From Chloroflexota bacterium (GTDB taxonomy: Bacteria; Chloroflexota; Anaerolineae; Aggregatilineales; Phototrophicaceae): a stretch of 64,000 nucleotides of DNA. Position 1 is the stretch's first letter; the number at the start of each line of letters is the position of its first letter. The notes under the pieces are model-generated. The model was not told the DNA's origin, did not search any database, and saw only the letters and a list, made by a program, of their open reading frames with translations. Where the stretch lies: NCBI GenBank assembly GCA_026708115.1, contig JAPOVL010000019.1, positions 112,801-176,800 on the forward strand, read 5' to 3'. The position numbers and the translations under genes were made by a program. Below are positions 18,830-28,541 of this stretch, in pieces.

Positions 18830-20377
18830 ATGGTCATTGAAGACTCGCTTAGTGTTTGGTGGCTCCTTTTGGCCGGTCCCCTGTGGGCGGCCATCGGGCT
18901 GTATGCCCTGCCGAGAAGCCAGGGCAAGATCAAACGCGATGAGCGGATTGACGTCTCCAGACTGCAGATAGCCGGGCTCATCGGCGGCTTCGCCCTGGGA
19001 CCGCTCGGCATCGGGCTCTTTTTCCTGCTACCCGATTTAATACGGCGAGCAACGCTGATTCTGGGCATCCTGATCGCCGTCTTCATCTCATCGCAAGTTT
19101 TGGTGCGTGTCAGCGATCCCAACGTGCCCTCGGTCATATGGCTGGTGCTCGCCGGACCGCTTTGGGCGGCGCTAGGCAGCTACTTTATCCCGCGGCACTA
19201 CCATGATGTCGACGCCGACGACATCAACGCGCTGACGGCTGCTGCCTTGGGCGGCTTCACGATTGGCCCGCTGATTTTCGGGCTTATGTGGAAGCACACG
19301 CCAAAGATCAGCCGCGACTGGATGATCGCCTTGGGCTCGCTCGGCGCCTGGCAGATTTACACCTTGTTCGCGATTCAGAACCCGAGCAATCCCTGCGTCC
19401 AGACGCCATTTCAAGTGACATATCTCGCGCAGCAAACCGCCAATGGCGTCGTGATCGGCTGCATTTATTCCTTGATGGCGGTAGGTTTGACGCTCATCTA
19501 CTCGGTTCAAGGCATTGTCAGTTTTGCCCACGGTCAGCTGTATATGGTCGGCGGCTATTTTTCATTTTATTTTCTGATCCATGCTGGCAACATCCTCAGC
19601 GAGCTCACAGGCACCGAGATTACCGTCAATCCGATCTGGGGCATCCCGGTCGCGGGATTTATTGTTTTCTTGATGGGCGCTGCTTTCGAGCGCAGCTTCT
19701 TAAAGCCGATGCACGATGGCTTGATCGAGCGCGCCTCGGAATACGCGATTTTGATCACATTCGGCTTCGGCTTCGTCATCGAATATACGACCCTGGCCAT
19801 TGCCGGTCCCTTCCCGCAACGCGCGAATCGCTTTATTGAGATCCGGCGCTTCACGTTTCCCCGGACGCAGATCACTGAAGACTTCTCCTTCGGGCCCTTG
19901 AATATTATCGGCGACCGCGCCTTTGCCATGGTCGTCGGCATTGTACTCATTTTTGCCCTGCTGTACTTCCTGCAACGGACCTGGACTGGCCGCGGGTTGC
20001 GGGCCACCAGCCAGGACAAGCAAGCCGCCGCCGTCACCGGCATCAATCCCACCAATATGAATACGCTGGCATTCGCGCTGGGCTCGATGCTGGCAGCCAT
20101 GTCCGGCGCGGCATTGATCCCGATTTTCGCTTGGGTGCCCTGGGTGGGCGCGGAGATGGTCGGGCGATCCTATGTGATTGTCGTGCTCGGTGGTTTGGGT
20201 TCGGTGCCAGGCGCCCTCTTTGGCGGCATCATCGTTGGCATCGTCGAGGCGCTCGGCGCGGGTTGTCATCCAGATCCCAGCCGTGGCGCTGCCTATAAAG
20301 AAGCATTTGCCTTGCTCATATTTGCCTTGGTTCTGCTCTTGAAACCGACCGGTTTGTTCGGAAGGGAGCCGAATTGA
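18830..20377 (+). CDS. livH: LivH-type ABC permease with a duplicated N-terminal membrane domain
   Basis: The C-terminal part from about residue 195 is a normal LivH permease (NGVVIGCIYSLMAVGLTLIY, ending LLKPTGLFGREPN). The preceding 190 residues are not part of standard LivH, which is usually near 300 residues. They contain two similar copies of a membrane module. Copy 1 (about 9-69) has WLLLAGPLWAAIGLYALPR and GGFALGPLGIGL. Copy 2 (about 102-159) has WLVLAGPLWAALGSYFIPR and GGFTIGPLIFGL. The ATG at 18830 (515 residues) is preferred over the upstream TTG. It is the second gene of the Liv operon. Confidence 0.9.
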   Translation: MVIEDSLSVWWLLLAGPLWAAIGLYALPRSQGKIKRDERIDVSRLQIAGLIGGFALGPLGIGLFFLLPDLIRRATLILGILIAVFISSQVLVRVSDPNVPSVIWLVLAGPLWAALGSYFIPRHYHDVDADDINALTAAALGGFTIGPLIFGLMWKHTPKISRDWMIALGSLGAWQIYTLFAIQNPSNPCVQTPFQVTYLAQQTANGVVIGCIYSLMAVGLTLIYSVQGIVSFAHGQLYMVGGYFSFYFLIHAGNILSELTGTEITVNPIWGIPVAGFIVFLMGAAFERSFLKPMHDGLIERASEYAILITFGFGFVIEYTTLAIAGPFPQRANRFIEIRRFTFPRTQITEDFSFGPLNIIGDRAFAMVVGIVLIFALLYFLQRTWTGRGLRATSQDKQAAAVTGINPTNMNTLAFALGSMLAAMSGAALIPIFAWVPWVGAEMVGRSYVIVVLGGLGSVPGALFGGIIVGIVEALGAGCHPDPSRGAAYKEAFALLIFALVLLLKPTGLFGREPN

Positions 20378-21546
20378 TCGTGGGCCTCTTTACGCGCTTC
20401 GAACGGGCGATTGACGACGGCATCGGCCGCCGCAAGCTGGGCTATGCCGTTCTGGGCCTGGTGATCGTGTTTTTCCTCTGGTTCCCTAACGACACCTCCC
20501 AGTCGAACTATGCCAAGACAGTATTCATAAGCGGCTTCTTTTACGCCATCATGTCGTCAAGTTGGGCGCTGCTGGCCGGGATCGCCGGGCAGTTTTCATT
20601 TGGTCATATGGCCTTTATGGGGATAGGCGCTTATGTCGCCGGGTTGATCGCCCGCGACGGATTGATGTTCGCATCCTTGGGCATCGCTATCACACCAGAT
20701 TCCATTTCGTCCGTCGGCGCGATTGTCATAGGCACCGTGGCCGCCGGGCTGGTCGGTCTGGTCATCGGCTGGCTGCTATTGCGATTGAGAGCGGCATATC
20801 TGGCCCTTTTCACCATCGCCTTTTCCGAGCTCTTTCGTATCGCCATGTTGACGGAATACGACTATACGGGCGGATCCAACGGATTGTCGCTGCGTCCGCT
20901 GCTGCAGGTGGCGGATGTCGATACCGCGCGCCAAATCGAATATTATTTGATGTTTGGCTTGCTTATCGCCTGCCTCCTGGTCATGTATCGCGTGGTGCAT
21001 TCGCCGATCGGTATTTTTCTGAGGGCCATGCGAGAAGATGAAGACGCGGCTTCGGCCTTAGGCGTCAACGTCGTGCGCTACAAGATTCTGGTCTTCGTTT
21101 TCACCAGCATGATTGTGGGCTTGGCAGGCGCGATATTTTACAGCGACGTCGGTTCGGAGCGCATCATACCCGAACAGTTGGAAGTCCTGCAAATGTCGCT
21201 GATCATCGCCTACGCGGTGATCGGCGGCATGGAGAGTCTCATTGGCGCGGCGGCCGGGGCCTTCATCTCGCGTTATTTGCTGGAGGCCATGCGCGAGGTG
21301 GTCATCACCTTGCCCTTTGGCTTGACGATGGCCGATGGCTCCGATGCTTTTGTTTGGGAGACCGGCGCCTGGCGCTTTGCGCTTTTTGGTCTGGTGATGG
21401 TTTTCACCTTGCGTTACATGCGCAATGGATTGCTCTATCCCATCATCAACTGGTTCAGCGGGCGCGACCTGATCATGAAGGAGACGGTCGCCAAACGCAA
21501 ACCGGACGGGGATGATTTGGCCCTGGCGGAGGACCGGGATGAGTGA
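20374..21546 (+). CDS. livM: LivM-type branched-chain amino acid ABC permease
   Basis: The 390-residue integral membrane protein has the LivM pattern: ILAGIAGQFSFGHMAFMGIGAY-like region near residue 70, LLLRLRAAYLALFTIAFSELFR, and the EAA-like loop ALGVNVVRYKILVFVFTSM. It forms the heterodimeric pore with the LivH-type protein. The start is a TTG overlapping the livH stop (TTGA), preceded by GGAAGGGAG. A GTG two codons later is an alternative. Its end overlaps the ATPase gene by 8 bp, indicating translational coupling. Confidence 0.93.
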   Translation: MIVGLFTRFERAIDDGIGRRKLGYAVLGLVIVFFLWFPNDTSQSNYAKTVFISGFFYAIMSSSWALLAGIAGQFSFGHMAFMGIGAYVAGLIARDGLMFASLGIAITPDSISSVGAIVIGTVAAGLVGLVIGWLLLRLRAAYLALFTIAFSELFRIAMLTEYDYTGGSNGLSLRPLLQVADVDTARQIEYYLMFGLLIACLLVMYRVVHSPIGIFLRAMREDEDAASALGVNVVRYKILVFVFTSMIVGLAGAIFYSDVGSERIIPEQLEVLQMSLIIAYAVIGGMESLIGAAAGAFISRYLLEAMREVVITLPFGLTMADGSDAFVWETGAWRFALFGLVMVFTLRYMRNGLLYPIINWFSGRDLIMKETVAKRKPDGDDLALAEDRDE

Positions 21547-22273
21547 AATCAACCTGGAACTGAACAGGATCGCCAAGCGCTTCGGTGGAAACCAGGCCGT
21601 TGACCATGTCTCATTCAGCGTCACCAAGCCGCAGTTGATCGGCATGATCGGCCCCAACGGCGCGGGCAAGACGACCTTGACCAATTTGATGAGCGGTATG
21701 CTAAAACCCAGCAGCGGCACCATCTATCTCAATGGCCGGCGGATTGATGGACGCGCGCCCTATGATGTAACCCGGGCGGGCCTGGGGCGTACCTTCCAGA
21801 TCACGCGCGCGCTCAACCGCATGACAGTGATGGAAAACATGTTGGTGCCCGGCCTGGCTCACGATCCTGGCGCGCGCCAAGCCGACCTGGAAGCGCGCGC
21901 GCGGCAGATTCTGTCATTGCTAACGATTGACCATTTAACCAATGAATTCAGTCGCGCGCTTAGCGGCGGCCAGCGAAAACTGCTCGAGCTGGGTCGTCTT
22001 TTGATGCTGGATCCGTCAGTGATCATATTGGACGAGCCCTTTGCCGGCGTTCATCCGCGGCTGCAGGAAACGATCTACAACTACATCCACCGCGTACACG
22101 AGGACGGCAAAGCCATCATCTTGATCAGCCACAATATGGGCGCCGTCTTTGAATTGAGCCAGCGTCTGATCGTGCTCAATTTCGGCGCCTTGATCGCGGA
22201 CGGGGATCCTCAGCAGGTCAAGAATGATCCGGCCGTGATTGACGCCTATCTCGGCCATGACGAGGATGACTAG
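21539..22273 (+). CDS. livG: LivG-type ABC transporter ATP-binding protein
   Basis: The 244-residue ATPase has Walker A GPNGAGKTT, signature ALSGGQRK, Walker B VIILDEPFAG and the switch histidine in LISHNMG. The LivG-specific region ...GLGRTFQITRALNRMTVMENML is also present. I chose the ATG at 21539, overlapping the livM stop, since the longer frame has no ribosome binding site. With LivF it energizes import through the two permeases. Confidence 0.95.
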   Translation: MSEINLELNRIAKRFGGNQAVDHVSFSVTKPQLIGMIGPNGAGKTTLTNLMSGMLKPSSGTIYLNGRRIDGRAPYDVTRAGLGRTFQITRALNRMTVMENMLVPGLAHDPGARQADLEARARQILSLLTIDHLTNEFSRALSGGQRKLLELGRLLMLDPSVIILDEPFAGVHPRLQETIYNYIHRVHEDGKAIILISHNMGAVFELSQRLIVLNFGALIADGDPQQVKNDPAVIDAYLGHDEDD

Positions 22274-22276
22274 CCA

Positions 22277-22978
22277 ATGCTCGAGATAAGAGACCTCTAT
22301 GTCGGCTACTACGAAGACCTGCATATTTTGCGCGGGCTTGACCTCAAGGCGGAAAACGGCAAGCTGACGGCCATCCTCGGCGCCAACGGCGTCGGCAAAT
22401 CGACGCTCTTGAAGGCGGTGTACGGCTTCCTGAAACCGCACAGCGGGCAGGTGCTGCTCAACGGCCGCGATGTCACCGGCACAGCGACACACAAGCTGAT
22501 CGATCTCGGTATCAGCTATATCCCGCAGCAGCCGGGCGTCTTCAAGCACATGAGCGTGCGGGAAAACCTGATGATGGGCGCATGGACCTTCCAAAACGAC
22601 AAAAAGCGCATGGAAAGCAAAATCGAAGAGAATTACGAGCGCTTCCCCATTCTGCGCGAAAAGCAGCACGATCACGCCGGCAGCTTGTCCGGCGGTCAGC
22701 AGCGCATGGTCGAAATCGGGCGTACCCTGATGACCGACCCTGAAGTCATCCTGGTAGACGAACCGACGGCCGGCTTGGCCAAACTGCTAAGCGAGGAAGT
22801 TTATCGCATGCTTGTCAACCTGCGCGATCAAGAAGGCTTGACCATCTTGCTGGTCGATCAGGAAATACGCGAAGCCCTAAAGATCGCCGACTATGTCTAT
22901 GTGCTCGAGTTGGGGCGCAACAAATTTGAAGGACCCGCCTCGGACTTCGACGATCTGGAAAAGGCCTTCTGGACCTAG
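22277..22978 (+). CDS. livF: LivF-type ABC transporter ATP-binding protein
   Basis: The 233-residue ATPase begins MLEIRDLYVGYYEDLHILRG, typical of LivF. It has Walker A GANGVGKST, signature SLSGGQQRM and Walker B VILVDEPTAGL. The usual switch histidine position reads LLVDQEIREAL, where Gln precedes Glu, as is common in LivF. It is the last gene of the Liv operon, 3 bp behind livG, and converges with the sugar permease gene 9 bp away. No hairpin terminator is visible in that short gap. Confidence 0.95.
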   Translation: MLEIRDLYVGYYEDLHILRGLDLKAENGKLTAILGANGVGKSTLLKAVYGFLKPHSGQVLLNGRDVTGTATHKLIDLGISYIPQQPGVFKHMSVRENLMMGAWTFQNDKKRMESKIEENYERFPILREKQHDHAGSLSGGQQRMVEIGRTLMTDPEVILVDEPTAGLAKLLSEEVYRMLVNLRDQEGLTILLVDQEIREALKIADYVYVLELGRNKFEGPASDFDDLEKAFWT

Positions 22979-22987
22979 ACCAACGGG

Positions 22988-23872
22988 CTAGCCCTTCAGC
23001 CCGGTCATGACCACCCCTTGTATGAAATAACGCTGCGCCAGGAAAAAGAGGATAATGACCGGCAAGGTCACAGCGGTGGATGCTGCCAGTTGCAGGTCCC
23101 AATGGATATCTGTTTGGCTGCGGAAGGATGCCAGACCGACAGCGATGGTGAAATTGTCGGGCGAGCGCAGATAGGTAATGGGACCGATCAAGTCGTTCCA
23201 GGCGAAGAGGAAAGTGAAGATCCCAATGGTGATGAGCGCCGGCTTTGACAGCGGCAGCATGATCCGCCAATAGACGCCAAATTCGCTGCAGCCGTCGATG
23301 CGCGCGGCGTCGGCGATCTCCTCCGGTATCGTTCGGAAAAACTGCCTCATCAGGAAGATGTTGAAAGCCCCGCCACCAAAAAATGGCGGTACAACCAGGG
23401 GCAAAAACGTGTCCACCCAGCCCAGGCGCGAGAATACGATGAAACTTGGCACCAGCAATACCGCGTAGGGCAAAAACAGCGTCGCCATGACAATGCCGAA
23501 CCAGAAATCGCGGCCGCGGAAGCGCAATCGCGCGAATCCGTAGGCGCAGAATGATGACGTGAATACCACAGCCAGCACGTTTAAGCCGGCAACAATCAGC
23601 GTATTTCGAAAGTAGGTGCCAAATGGCTTGTAGGTCAGCGCGTAGATGTAATTCTCCGGCACGATCGGATCGGGAATCAACTGCGGCGGATACTGAAAAA
23701 TGTTGATCTGCGTTTTCAGCGAGCTGGAGAGCAGCCAAATAAATGGCGTGACCATGACGACCGCGAAAAGTACCAGCAAAAAGACCGTCAGCCAGTGGAA
23801 CAGGATATCGCCGTATGACGTTGGTCTGCGCCGCGATTCGATGAATTCGGCCGGCTTTTGCCTAAATCCCAC
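22988..23872 (-). CDS. Carbohydrate ABC transporter permease, MalG type
   Basis: The 294-residue permease has six predicted membrane helices. The MalG/CUT1 EAA loop is [20 protein letters not shown], followed by [13 protein letters not shown], and the protein ends in the conserved [12 protein letters not shown] tail. It partners the MalF-type permease 11 bp upstream and the Tat-exported binding protein. No ATPase gene is present. CUT1 systems commonly share one MsmK/UgpC-type ATPase. The operon starts with a GH127 enzyme, so an arabinose-containing oligosaccharide is the likely cargo. Confidence 0.94.
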   Translation of the reverse strand: MGFRQKPAEFIESRRRPTSYGDILFHWLTVFLLVLFAVVMVTPFIWLLSSSLKTQINIFQYPPQLIPDPIVPENYIYALTYKPFGTYFRNTLIVAGLNVLAVVFTSSFCAYGFARLRFRGRDFWFGIVMATLFLPYAVLLVPSFIVFSRLGWVDTFLPLVVPPFFGGGAFNIFLMRQFFRTIPEEIADAARIDGCSEFGVYWRIMLPLSKPALITIGIFTFLFAWNDLIGPITYLRSPDNFTIAVGLASFRSQTDIHWDLQLAASTAVTLPVIILFFLAQRYFIQGVVMTGLKG

Positions 23873-23883
23873 GTTGCGCTCTC

Positions 23884-24834
23884 CTAATCGCCCGGATTCT
23901 CATAGTAGACGCGCGAGCCGATATAACGGAACACAAAAAACGATAGCACCATCAGGATCAGGAATAGCAGCCAAGAGAGCACCGCGGCATAACCCATCTT
24001 CTGACTGCTGAAGGCGGTTCGCCAGATATGCAGCACCAGGAACAGAGTCGCCCTCTGTGGCCCGCCGTTGGTGATCAATAGCGCGCTGACAAATACCTGA
24101 AATGAATTGATGAATCCGATGACCAGATTGAAGAAAATAATCGGCGACATCATCGGCAGGGTCACATAAAGCAGACGCTGCCAGCGGCCCGCCCCATCGA
24201 TTTCGGCCGCCTCATAGAAGATTTGCGGGATGCCCTGCAAGCCAGCCAGGAAGATGATCATCGACCCGCCAACGCCCCAGACGGTCAGGATAACAAAGGC
24301 CAGCATCACCCAGTTGGGATCCTGCAGCCAGCCGATTTTGGGGCCGCCAAAGGCGCGTATGACAAAATTGATCAAGCCGAATTCCGTGTTGAAGAGCCAG
24401 GCCCACAAGATAGCGTTGGCGACAGCCGGTACGATGCTCGGCAAAAAGTAAATGGTGCGGAAAATGGCGATAAAGCGGAATTTTGCGTTGATCAGGTTAG
24501 CCAGGAAAAATGCGAATACCAGACCCAGCGGCACCGATATGACGGAGAAAACGATCGTCACCTTCAAGCTCTGTGCCAGAATCGGATCGCCTAGCATCTT
24601 GCTGAAGTTGGCCATGCCGACGAATTTCGGCGCCGCGAGGAAGTTCCACTTGTGAAAAGTGAGATAGCCCGCGACGGCCGCCGGACCCAACCACCAGAGC
24701 ACAAAGCCCAAGATGAAGGGCGCGATGAAAACATATCCCATCAGCGTACGGCGCTGCCGCAGCGTCAAGCGGTTGTATTGCCGAATCAGCCAGAAGCCTT
24801 CAGCGGCTGCCGGGTCGGCAGTATGGGCAGTCAT
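23884..24834 (-). CDS. Carbohydrate ABC transporter permease, MalF type
   Basis: The 316-residue CUT1 permease has a first helix ([19 protein letters not shown]) and the EAA-loop segment [20 protein letters not shown] with [12 protein letters not shown]. It is separated from the binding-protein gene by 129 bp containing a strong stem-loop, and from the MalG partner by 11 bp. Function as the second half of the sugar-import pore is secure. The exact sugar is inferred only from the GH127 gene in the operon. Confidence 0.94.
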   Translation of the reverse strand: MTAHTADPAAAEGFWLIRQYNRLTLRQRRTLMGYVFIAPFILGFVLWWLGPAAVAGYLTFHKWNFLAAPKFVGMANFSKMLGDPILAQSLKVTIVFSVISVPLGLVFAFFLANLINAKFRFIAIFRTIYFLPSIVPAVANAILWAWLFNTEFGLINFVIRAFGGPKIGWLQDPNWVMLAFVILTVWGVGGSMIIFLAGLQGIPQIFYEAAEIDGAGRWQRLLYVTLPMMSPIIFFNLVIGFINSFQVFVSALLITNGGPQRATLFLVLHIWRTAFSSQKMGYAAVLSWLLFLILMVLSFFVFRYIGSRVYYENPGD

Positions 24835-24869
24835 CGAAAATAGCTCGTCACAGTTATAATATTGCGCGA

Positions 24870-24901
24870 CGAGCGGGAGCGCTTGTCAACCCTCCCGCTC
24901 G
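24870..24901 (-). promoter_or_regulatory. Intercistronic stem-loop after sugar-binding-protein gene
   Basis: CGAGCGGGAG pairs perfectly with CTCCCGCTCG across a 12-base loop, in the gap between the Tat-exported binding-protein gene and the MalF-type permease gene. There is no clear T-run. Its place mirrors the hairpins at the other three binding-protein/permease junctions in this window. Confidence 0.55.
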
Positions 24902-24963
24902 CACCGATGCTAGCAATCATCGTGCTCCAATGTCGGCGGTGACGCGCCGAATCACGGCAAGCC

Positions 24964-26337
24964 TTACATATCTTCCTTGGCCGCCATCAGGACTTCGTTC
25001 GCCCCGCGCACGGCGTCGGGCATGATGTCCTCGGCCCGTTCGCCGTTTGCCAGCCCTTCAAAGGCTGGGTTGATGTAGTCATTGGCCGCTTCAATATAGC
25101 CCGGCGGTATCGCGACGGCGACGCCGTGCTTGGGCAGATAATCAGTCGCGAACTGCGAATAATTCGGCGGATGTATGCCTTCGCGGATCCAACCCTTCAA
25201 GCCCTCTTCCGTCAGCATGGCTGTCTGGTTGGGGATCCACAGGCCTATCTTGCAGAAATGTTCCTGATAGAAGGGCGTCGCCAGGAAGCGCACCCAGCGC
25301 CAGGCTTCTTCCGGATGGTCGGTGCCTGCGAGCACCGAATGGAAATGCGCCTGCATGATGCTGGCCGGCTGCTGCATCTTGGGCAGGGCGCCCGTGCCCA
25401 TCGCCACATTCATCAGCGACGGATTCATCCAAGACAGCGCCCAGGAACCATCCACCGCCATCGCCAGGCGGCCGCTATCGACCATTTGCACGTTGTTCAT
25501 TCCCAGACTGGCCAAGGCAGCGCTGCGCGGCGCAACATGGTGCGCATACACCAAATCAGTAATGCGCTGCAAGCCTTCCATCGCTTCCGGACTGTCCAGA
25601 CCGATCAATCCATCCTCGGTGAGGAATTCGCCGCCGTTGGCATGGGCGGCCAAGCCCAGCGGCATCCACCAGAAGGGCCAATCGACAGCCCATTGCACGA
25701 TGTCTTCGCTGTCGAAACCGGCGTCACCCGGGTGACGGCCCGCGCTGTCTTTGGTGAAAACCTTGCAGATTTCGAGGAATTCCTCCCATTCCCAGATTTC
25801 ATCGTCTTGGAAGCCGGGCGGCGTAATGCCTTCCGCCTCGAACATTTCGGCATTGTAATAGAAGTGATGAGCGACCCAGGTAGAACCGATGCCGTACCAG
25901 CGTCCGTTGACCTCGCAGCGATTGGCTTCTTGCGGCTCCAGGAAGTAACCGGGCTGTCCCAGAAGCGGATCGTTCTTGACCAGATCGGTGATATCCATCA
26001 AGGCGCCGCCGACGGCCAGGGTCTCGTAATTGTCGGACAAGATGAATCCGGTGTCCGGCGCTGTGCCCGCGGCGATGCTCGAGAGCAGTACGCGTCCGTA
26101 ATCTCCGGCGCTAGGTGTATGCAGCCATTCCACATCGATGTCTTCGTTCTCCGCCTCGAAGACTTCAATGGCCGATTTGACGCCTTCGTCCTCGGCGACT
26201 CCGCCCCATCCGCCGAAGGTGATGTTAGTCACATCTTGCGCCAGCGCCGGCGGCAGATAGCCAAGCTGCGCCAGCATAGCTGCCGCCGTCGCCGAACCGC
26301 CGGTCAACTTCAAGAACTCTCTTCGTGAGATACTCAT
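24964..26337 (-). CDS. Carbohydrate ABC transporter substrate-binding protein with Tat signal
   Basis: The 457-residue protein starts MSISRREFLKLTGG, a clear twin-arginine motif, followed by an Ala-rich hydrophobic stretch and a likely cleavage after PALAQ. The mature part fits the extracellular solute-binding family 1 (CUT1) pattern, with TNITFGGWGG at the first strand. It would be exported folded through the Tat system, and a tatA gene lies at 59905-60090. It sits between the GH127 gene and two permeases in a leftward operon. The ligand is probably an arabinose-containing or related oligosaccharide. Confidence 0.93.
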   Translation of the reverse strand: MSISRREFLKLTGGSATAAAMLAQLGYLPPALAQDVTNITFGGWGGVAEDEGVKSAIEVFEAENEDIDVEWLHTPSAGDYGRVLLSSIAAGTAPDTGFILSDNYETLAVGGALMDITDLVKNDPLLGQPGYFLEPQEANRCEVNGRWYGIGSTWVAHHFYYNAEMFEAEGITPPGFQDDEIWEWEEFLEICKVFTKDSAGRHPGDAGFDSEDIVQWAVDWPFWWMPLGLAAHANGGEFLTEDGLIGLDSPEAMEGLQRITDLVYAHHVAPRSAALASLGMNNVQMVDSGRLAMAVDGSWALSWMNPSLMNVAMGTGALPKMQQPASIMQAHFHSVLAGTDHPEEAWRWVRFLATPFYQEHFCKIGLWIPNQTAMLTEEGLKGWIREGIHPPNYSQFATDYLPKHGVAVAIPPGYIEAANDYINPAFEGLANGERAEDIMPDAVRGANEVLMAAKEDM

Positions 26338-26410
26338 GATTATGCTCCTTCTTGGACTTGAATCAATAAATGGATATTCATCCGGACTATGACGTCCGGC
26401 TCATCACCAG

Positions 26411-28366
26411 CTAAATTGAGCGAATCCAGACGCGCATCTCGCCCAAATCGCGATTCGCCCACAGATAATAGGGAATCGCCTTGAAACTGAATGGCGTTTC
26501 ATTATAGCCAGTCTGGCTGTGATGGCGATATAGCGCTGTACTTTCTTCGGCCGGCTCAATGCGAAGCGCCTGGCCATGTATCGCCGATACGCCGCCAAAC
26601 AAGTCCGTGTCAAATGACGCTTCCAATGCAGACTCGTCGGGGATTGCGACATTGGCCAGGCGCGGTCCATTGTCGACTTCTTCCAGACAATACACGATCG
26701 GACCGCGTTGCAGCGCGACTTGGCCGGCAGTCTGACGGATGCTCGGATGCGGCATCACCCGCTCGACCAGCATCGCCAATGTCAACTCCACCCGGTCGCC
26801 ATCTGACCATTCTCGCGCCAGGATGACGTATCCCCGCTCAGCCGCCGCCCTCTGCGCCGCGCCGTTGACCGATAGCTGATAGTCGTAGCACCAGTCGGGA
26901 ATGCGCAGCGCCAGTTCAAACTCGGCCGGCTGCGCCGCATGCACAGTGATTTGAACTGAGCCGTCCCACGGATACTGCGTCTCTTGTACAAGCCGAATCT
27001 CTCCGCCACCGACATTCAGCGACACGGCGTTCTCGTGATACATCTGCACATAAACCCGATCGCCCGCCTGAGAATAGGCGTATTCGCCCATGCTCGCGAT
27101 CAAGCGCGAGATATTTGGCGGGCAGCACGGGCAGTGAAACCAGGGCACGCGGCGATGATGCCCTTCCTCCATCCCTTCGTGCCAGCGACCTTGCGGGTTT
27201 ACGCCCGGATAAGCCGCCAGCGGATTGGCGTAAAAGAACTCGTCGCCGGCATGCGAAAGCCCGCTCAGCGACGAGTTATATATTGCCAGCTCCATGACAT
27301 CAATGTAGCGGCTTTCGGGATCGAGGTGAAACATGCGCTGCGCCCAAAACGCCAGCGCGATGGCGGCGCAGGTCTCGCAATAGGCGGTCTCGGTCGGCAT
27401 ATCATAAGCGAAGGTGAAGCCCTCGTTATGATGCGAGGGACCCACCCCACCATGCACATACATCTGATGCCGCGTCAGATCGTCCCAGAGCACGCGCGAC
27501 AGTCGCAGCAAGTCTTCATCGCCGGTCTCCAGCGCCACATCGGCAATGCCGGCATAGAGGTAGCAGGCGCGCACCGAGTGACCATTCGCCTCCGTATGCT
27601 CGCGCAAGGGCAAATGCGCCTGGCAATAACGGTAAGTCTGCGCCCAGTAATCCTCCGGGCTCTCGCCTCGATCATACGCCTCTTGATCATAGTAATGCGG
27701 CGCCTGTCCTCGTTCATCGACCAAGTATGACGCCAAATCCAGGAAGCGCCGCTCGCCAGTTTCGCGGTACATCTTGACCAGCGCCAGCTCAATCTCCGGG
27801 TGGCCGGGATAACCGCGCCGTTTGCCGTCTTCAGTACCGAAAGTTGCGGCGATATGATCGGAAAAGCGCGCGAGAACATCGAGCAGTTTGCGTTTTCCAG
27901 TCGCCTGGTAGTAGGCCACAGCCGCTTCCATCAGGTGCCCGGCGTTATACATCTCGTGGTTGTCGCGCAGATTGGCCCACTGCCCTTCCGGGAAATGCAC
28001 CGGGAAATAGCTATTGAGGTAACCGTCATCGAACTGAGCGCTCTCAATCGCGTCAATCAGCGCATCGGCGGTCGCTTCCAGATCGGCGTCGGGATGCGTA
28101 GCGAGGCTGTAGGCGGCTGCTTCCAACCACTTGCCCGAATCCGAATCCCAGAAGACGCGCACGCCGATCCTCTGGTGCGAGGACGGCCGAACGGCAGGGC
28201 CATGCATCGACCAGGAATCAATGCGCCCGGTTTCTTCCAGTTTCCGATAAATCGCCGGGATCGTGACCTCGCGGTTGACCGCCTGCCTTTCGCCCCAGAA
28301 GCCGCCGCTGATGGACACCTGCTGTAAGGGAACGGGCGCAGCGCGATTGCCTGCCACTGTACTCAT
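26411..28366 (-). CDS. Glycoside hydrolase family 127 (beta-L-arabinofuranosidase-like, DUF1680)
   Basis: The protein is 651 residues from the ATG at 28366, chosen because AGGAGCG precedes it by 5 bases. The longer frame has no such site. The N-terminal half is an (alpha/alpha)6 barrel. The GH127 zinc-site motifs are present: CETCAA near residue 330, giving the acid/base Glu and a Cys ligand, and CPCCPPN near 413, giving the nucleophile Cys and another ligand. Known members remove beta-L-arabinofuranose. There is no signal peptide, so it should act on imported oligosaccharides. It heads the operon with a CUT1 transporter. Confidence 0.94.
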   Translation of the reverse strand: MSTVAGNRAAPVPLQQVSISGGFWGERQAVNREVTIPAIYRKLEETGRIDSWSMHGPAVRPSSHQRIGVRVFWDSDSGKWLEAAAYSLATHPDADLEATADALIDAIESAQFDDGYLNSYFPVHFPEGQWANLRDNHEMYNAGHLMEAAVAYYQATGKRKLLDVLARFSDHIAATFGTEDGKRRGYPGHPEIELALVKMYRETGERRFLDLASYLVDERGQAPHYYDQEAYDRGESPEDYWAQTYRYCQAHLPLREHTEANGHSVRACYLYAGIADVALETGDEDLLRLSRVLWDDLTRHQMYVHGGVGPSHHNEGFTFAYDMPTETAYCETCAAIALAFWAQRMFHLDPESRYIDVMELAIYNSSLSGLSHAGDEFFYANPLAAYPGVNPQGRWHEGMEEGHHRRVPWFHCPCCPPNISRLIASMGEYAYSQAGDRVYVQMYHENAVSLNVGGGEIRLVQETQYPWDGSVQITVHAAQPAEFELALRIPDWCYDYQLSVNGAAQRAAAERGYVILAREWSDGDRVELTLAMLVERVMPHPSIRQTAGQVALQRGPIVYCLEEVDNGPRLANVAIPDESALEASFDTDLFGGVSAIHGQALRIEPAEESTALYRHHSQTGYNETPFSFKAIPYYLWANRDLGEMRVWIRSI

Positions 28367-28411
28367 AAGGACGCTCCTACTGATCGGAAAACGACAATGC
28401 CAAACCTTGCT

Positions 28412-28439
28412 TTGACAAAAGTTGAGGTGCAAATATACA
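28412..28439 (+). promoter_or_regulatory. Candidate sigma-70-type promoter for sialidase-like gene
   Basis: TTGACA (28412-28417) and TATACA (28434-28439) are separated by 16 bp, about 100 bp upstream of the ATG at 28542. The region is shared with the divergent GH127 gene. The match is good for -35 and partial for -10. Confidence 0.4.
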
Positions 28440-28541
28440 GTAAAACGATTGCGGATAAAATCTTGTCAAATATTCGGACGCAAGTATATCCAAATGGCAA
28501 GTCGCATGCAAATAAGGACATCATGTTGAAAGGCCACTGCC

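Noticed and set aside
25126..26328. Rightward open frame of 400 codons opposite the Tat-signal binding protein
   Set aside because: It is antisense to a conserved gene with a Tat signal and has His/Arg/Gln-rich composition typical of shadow frames.
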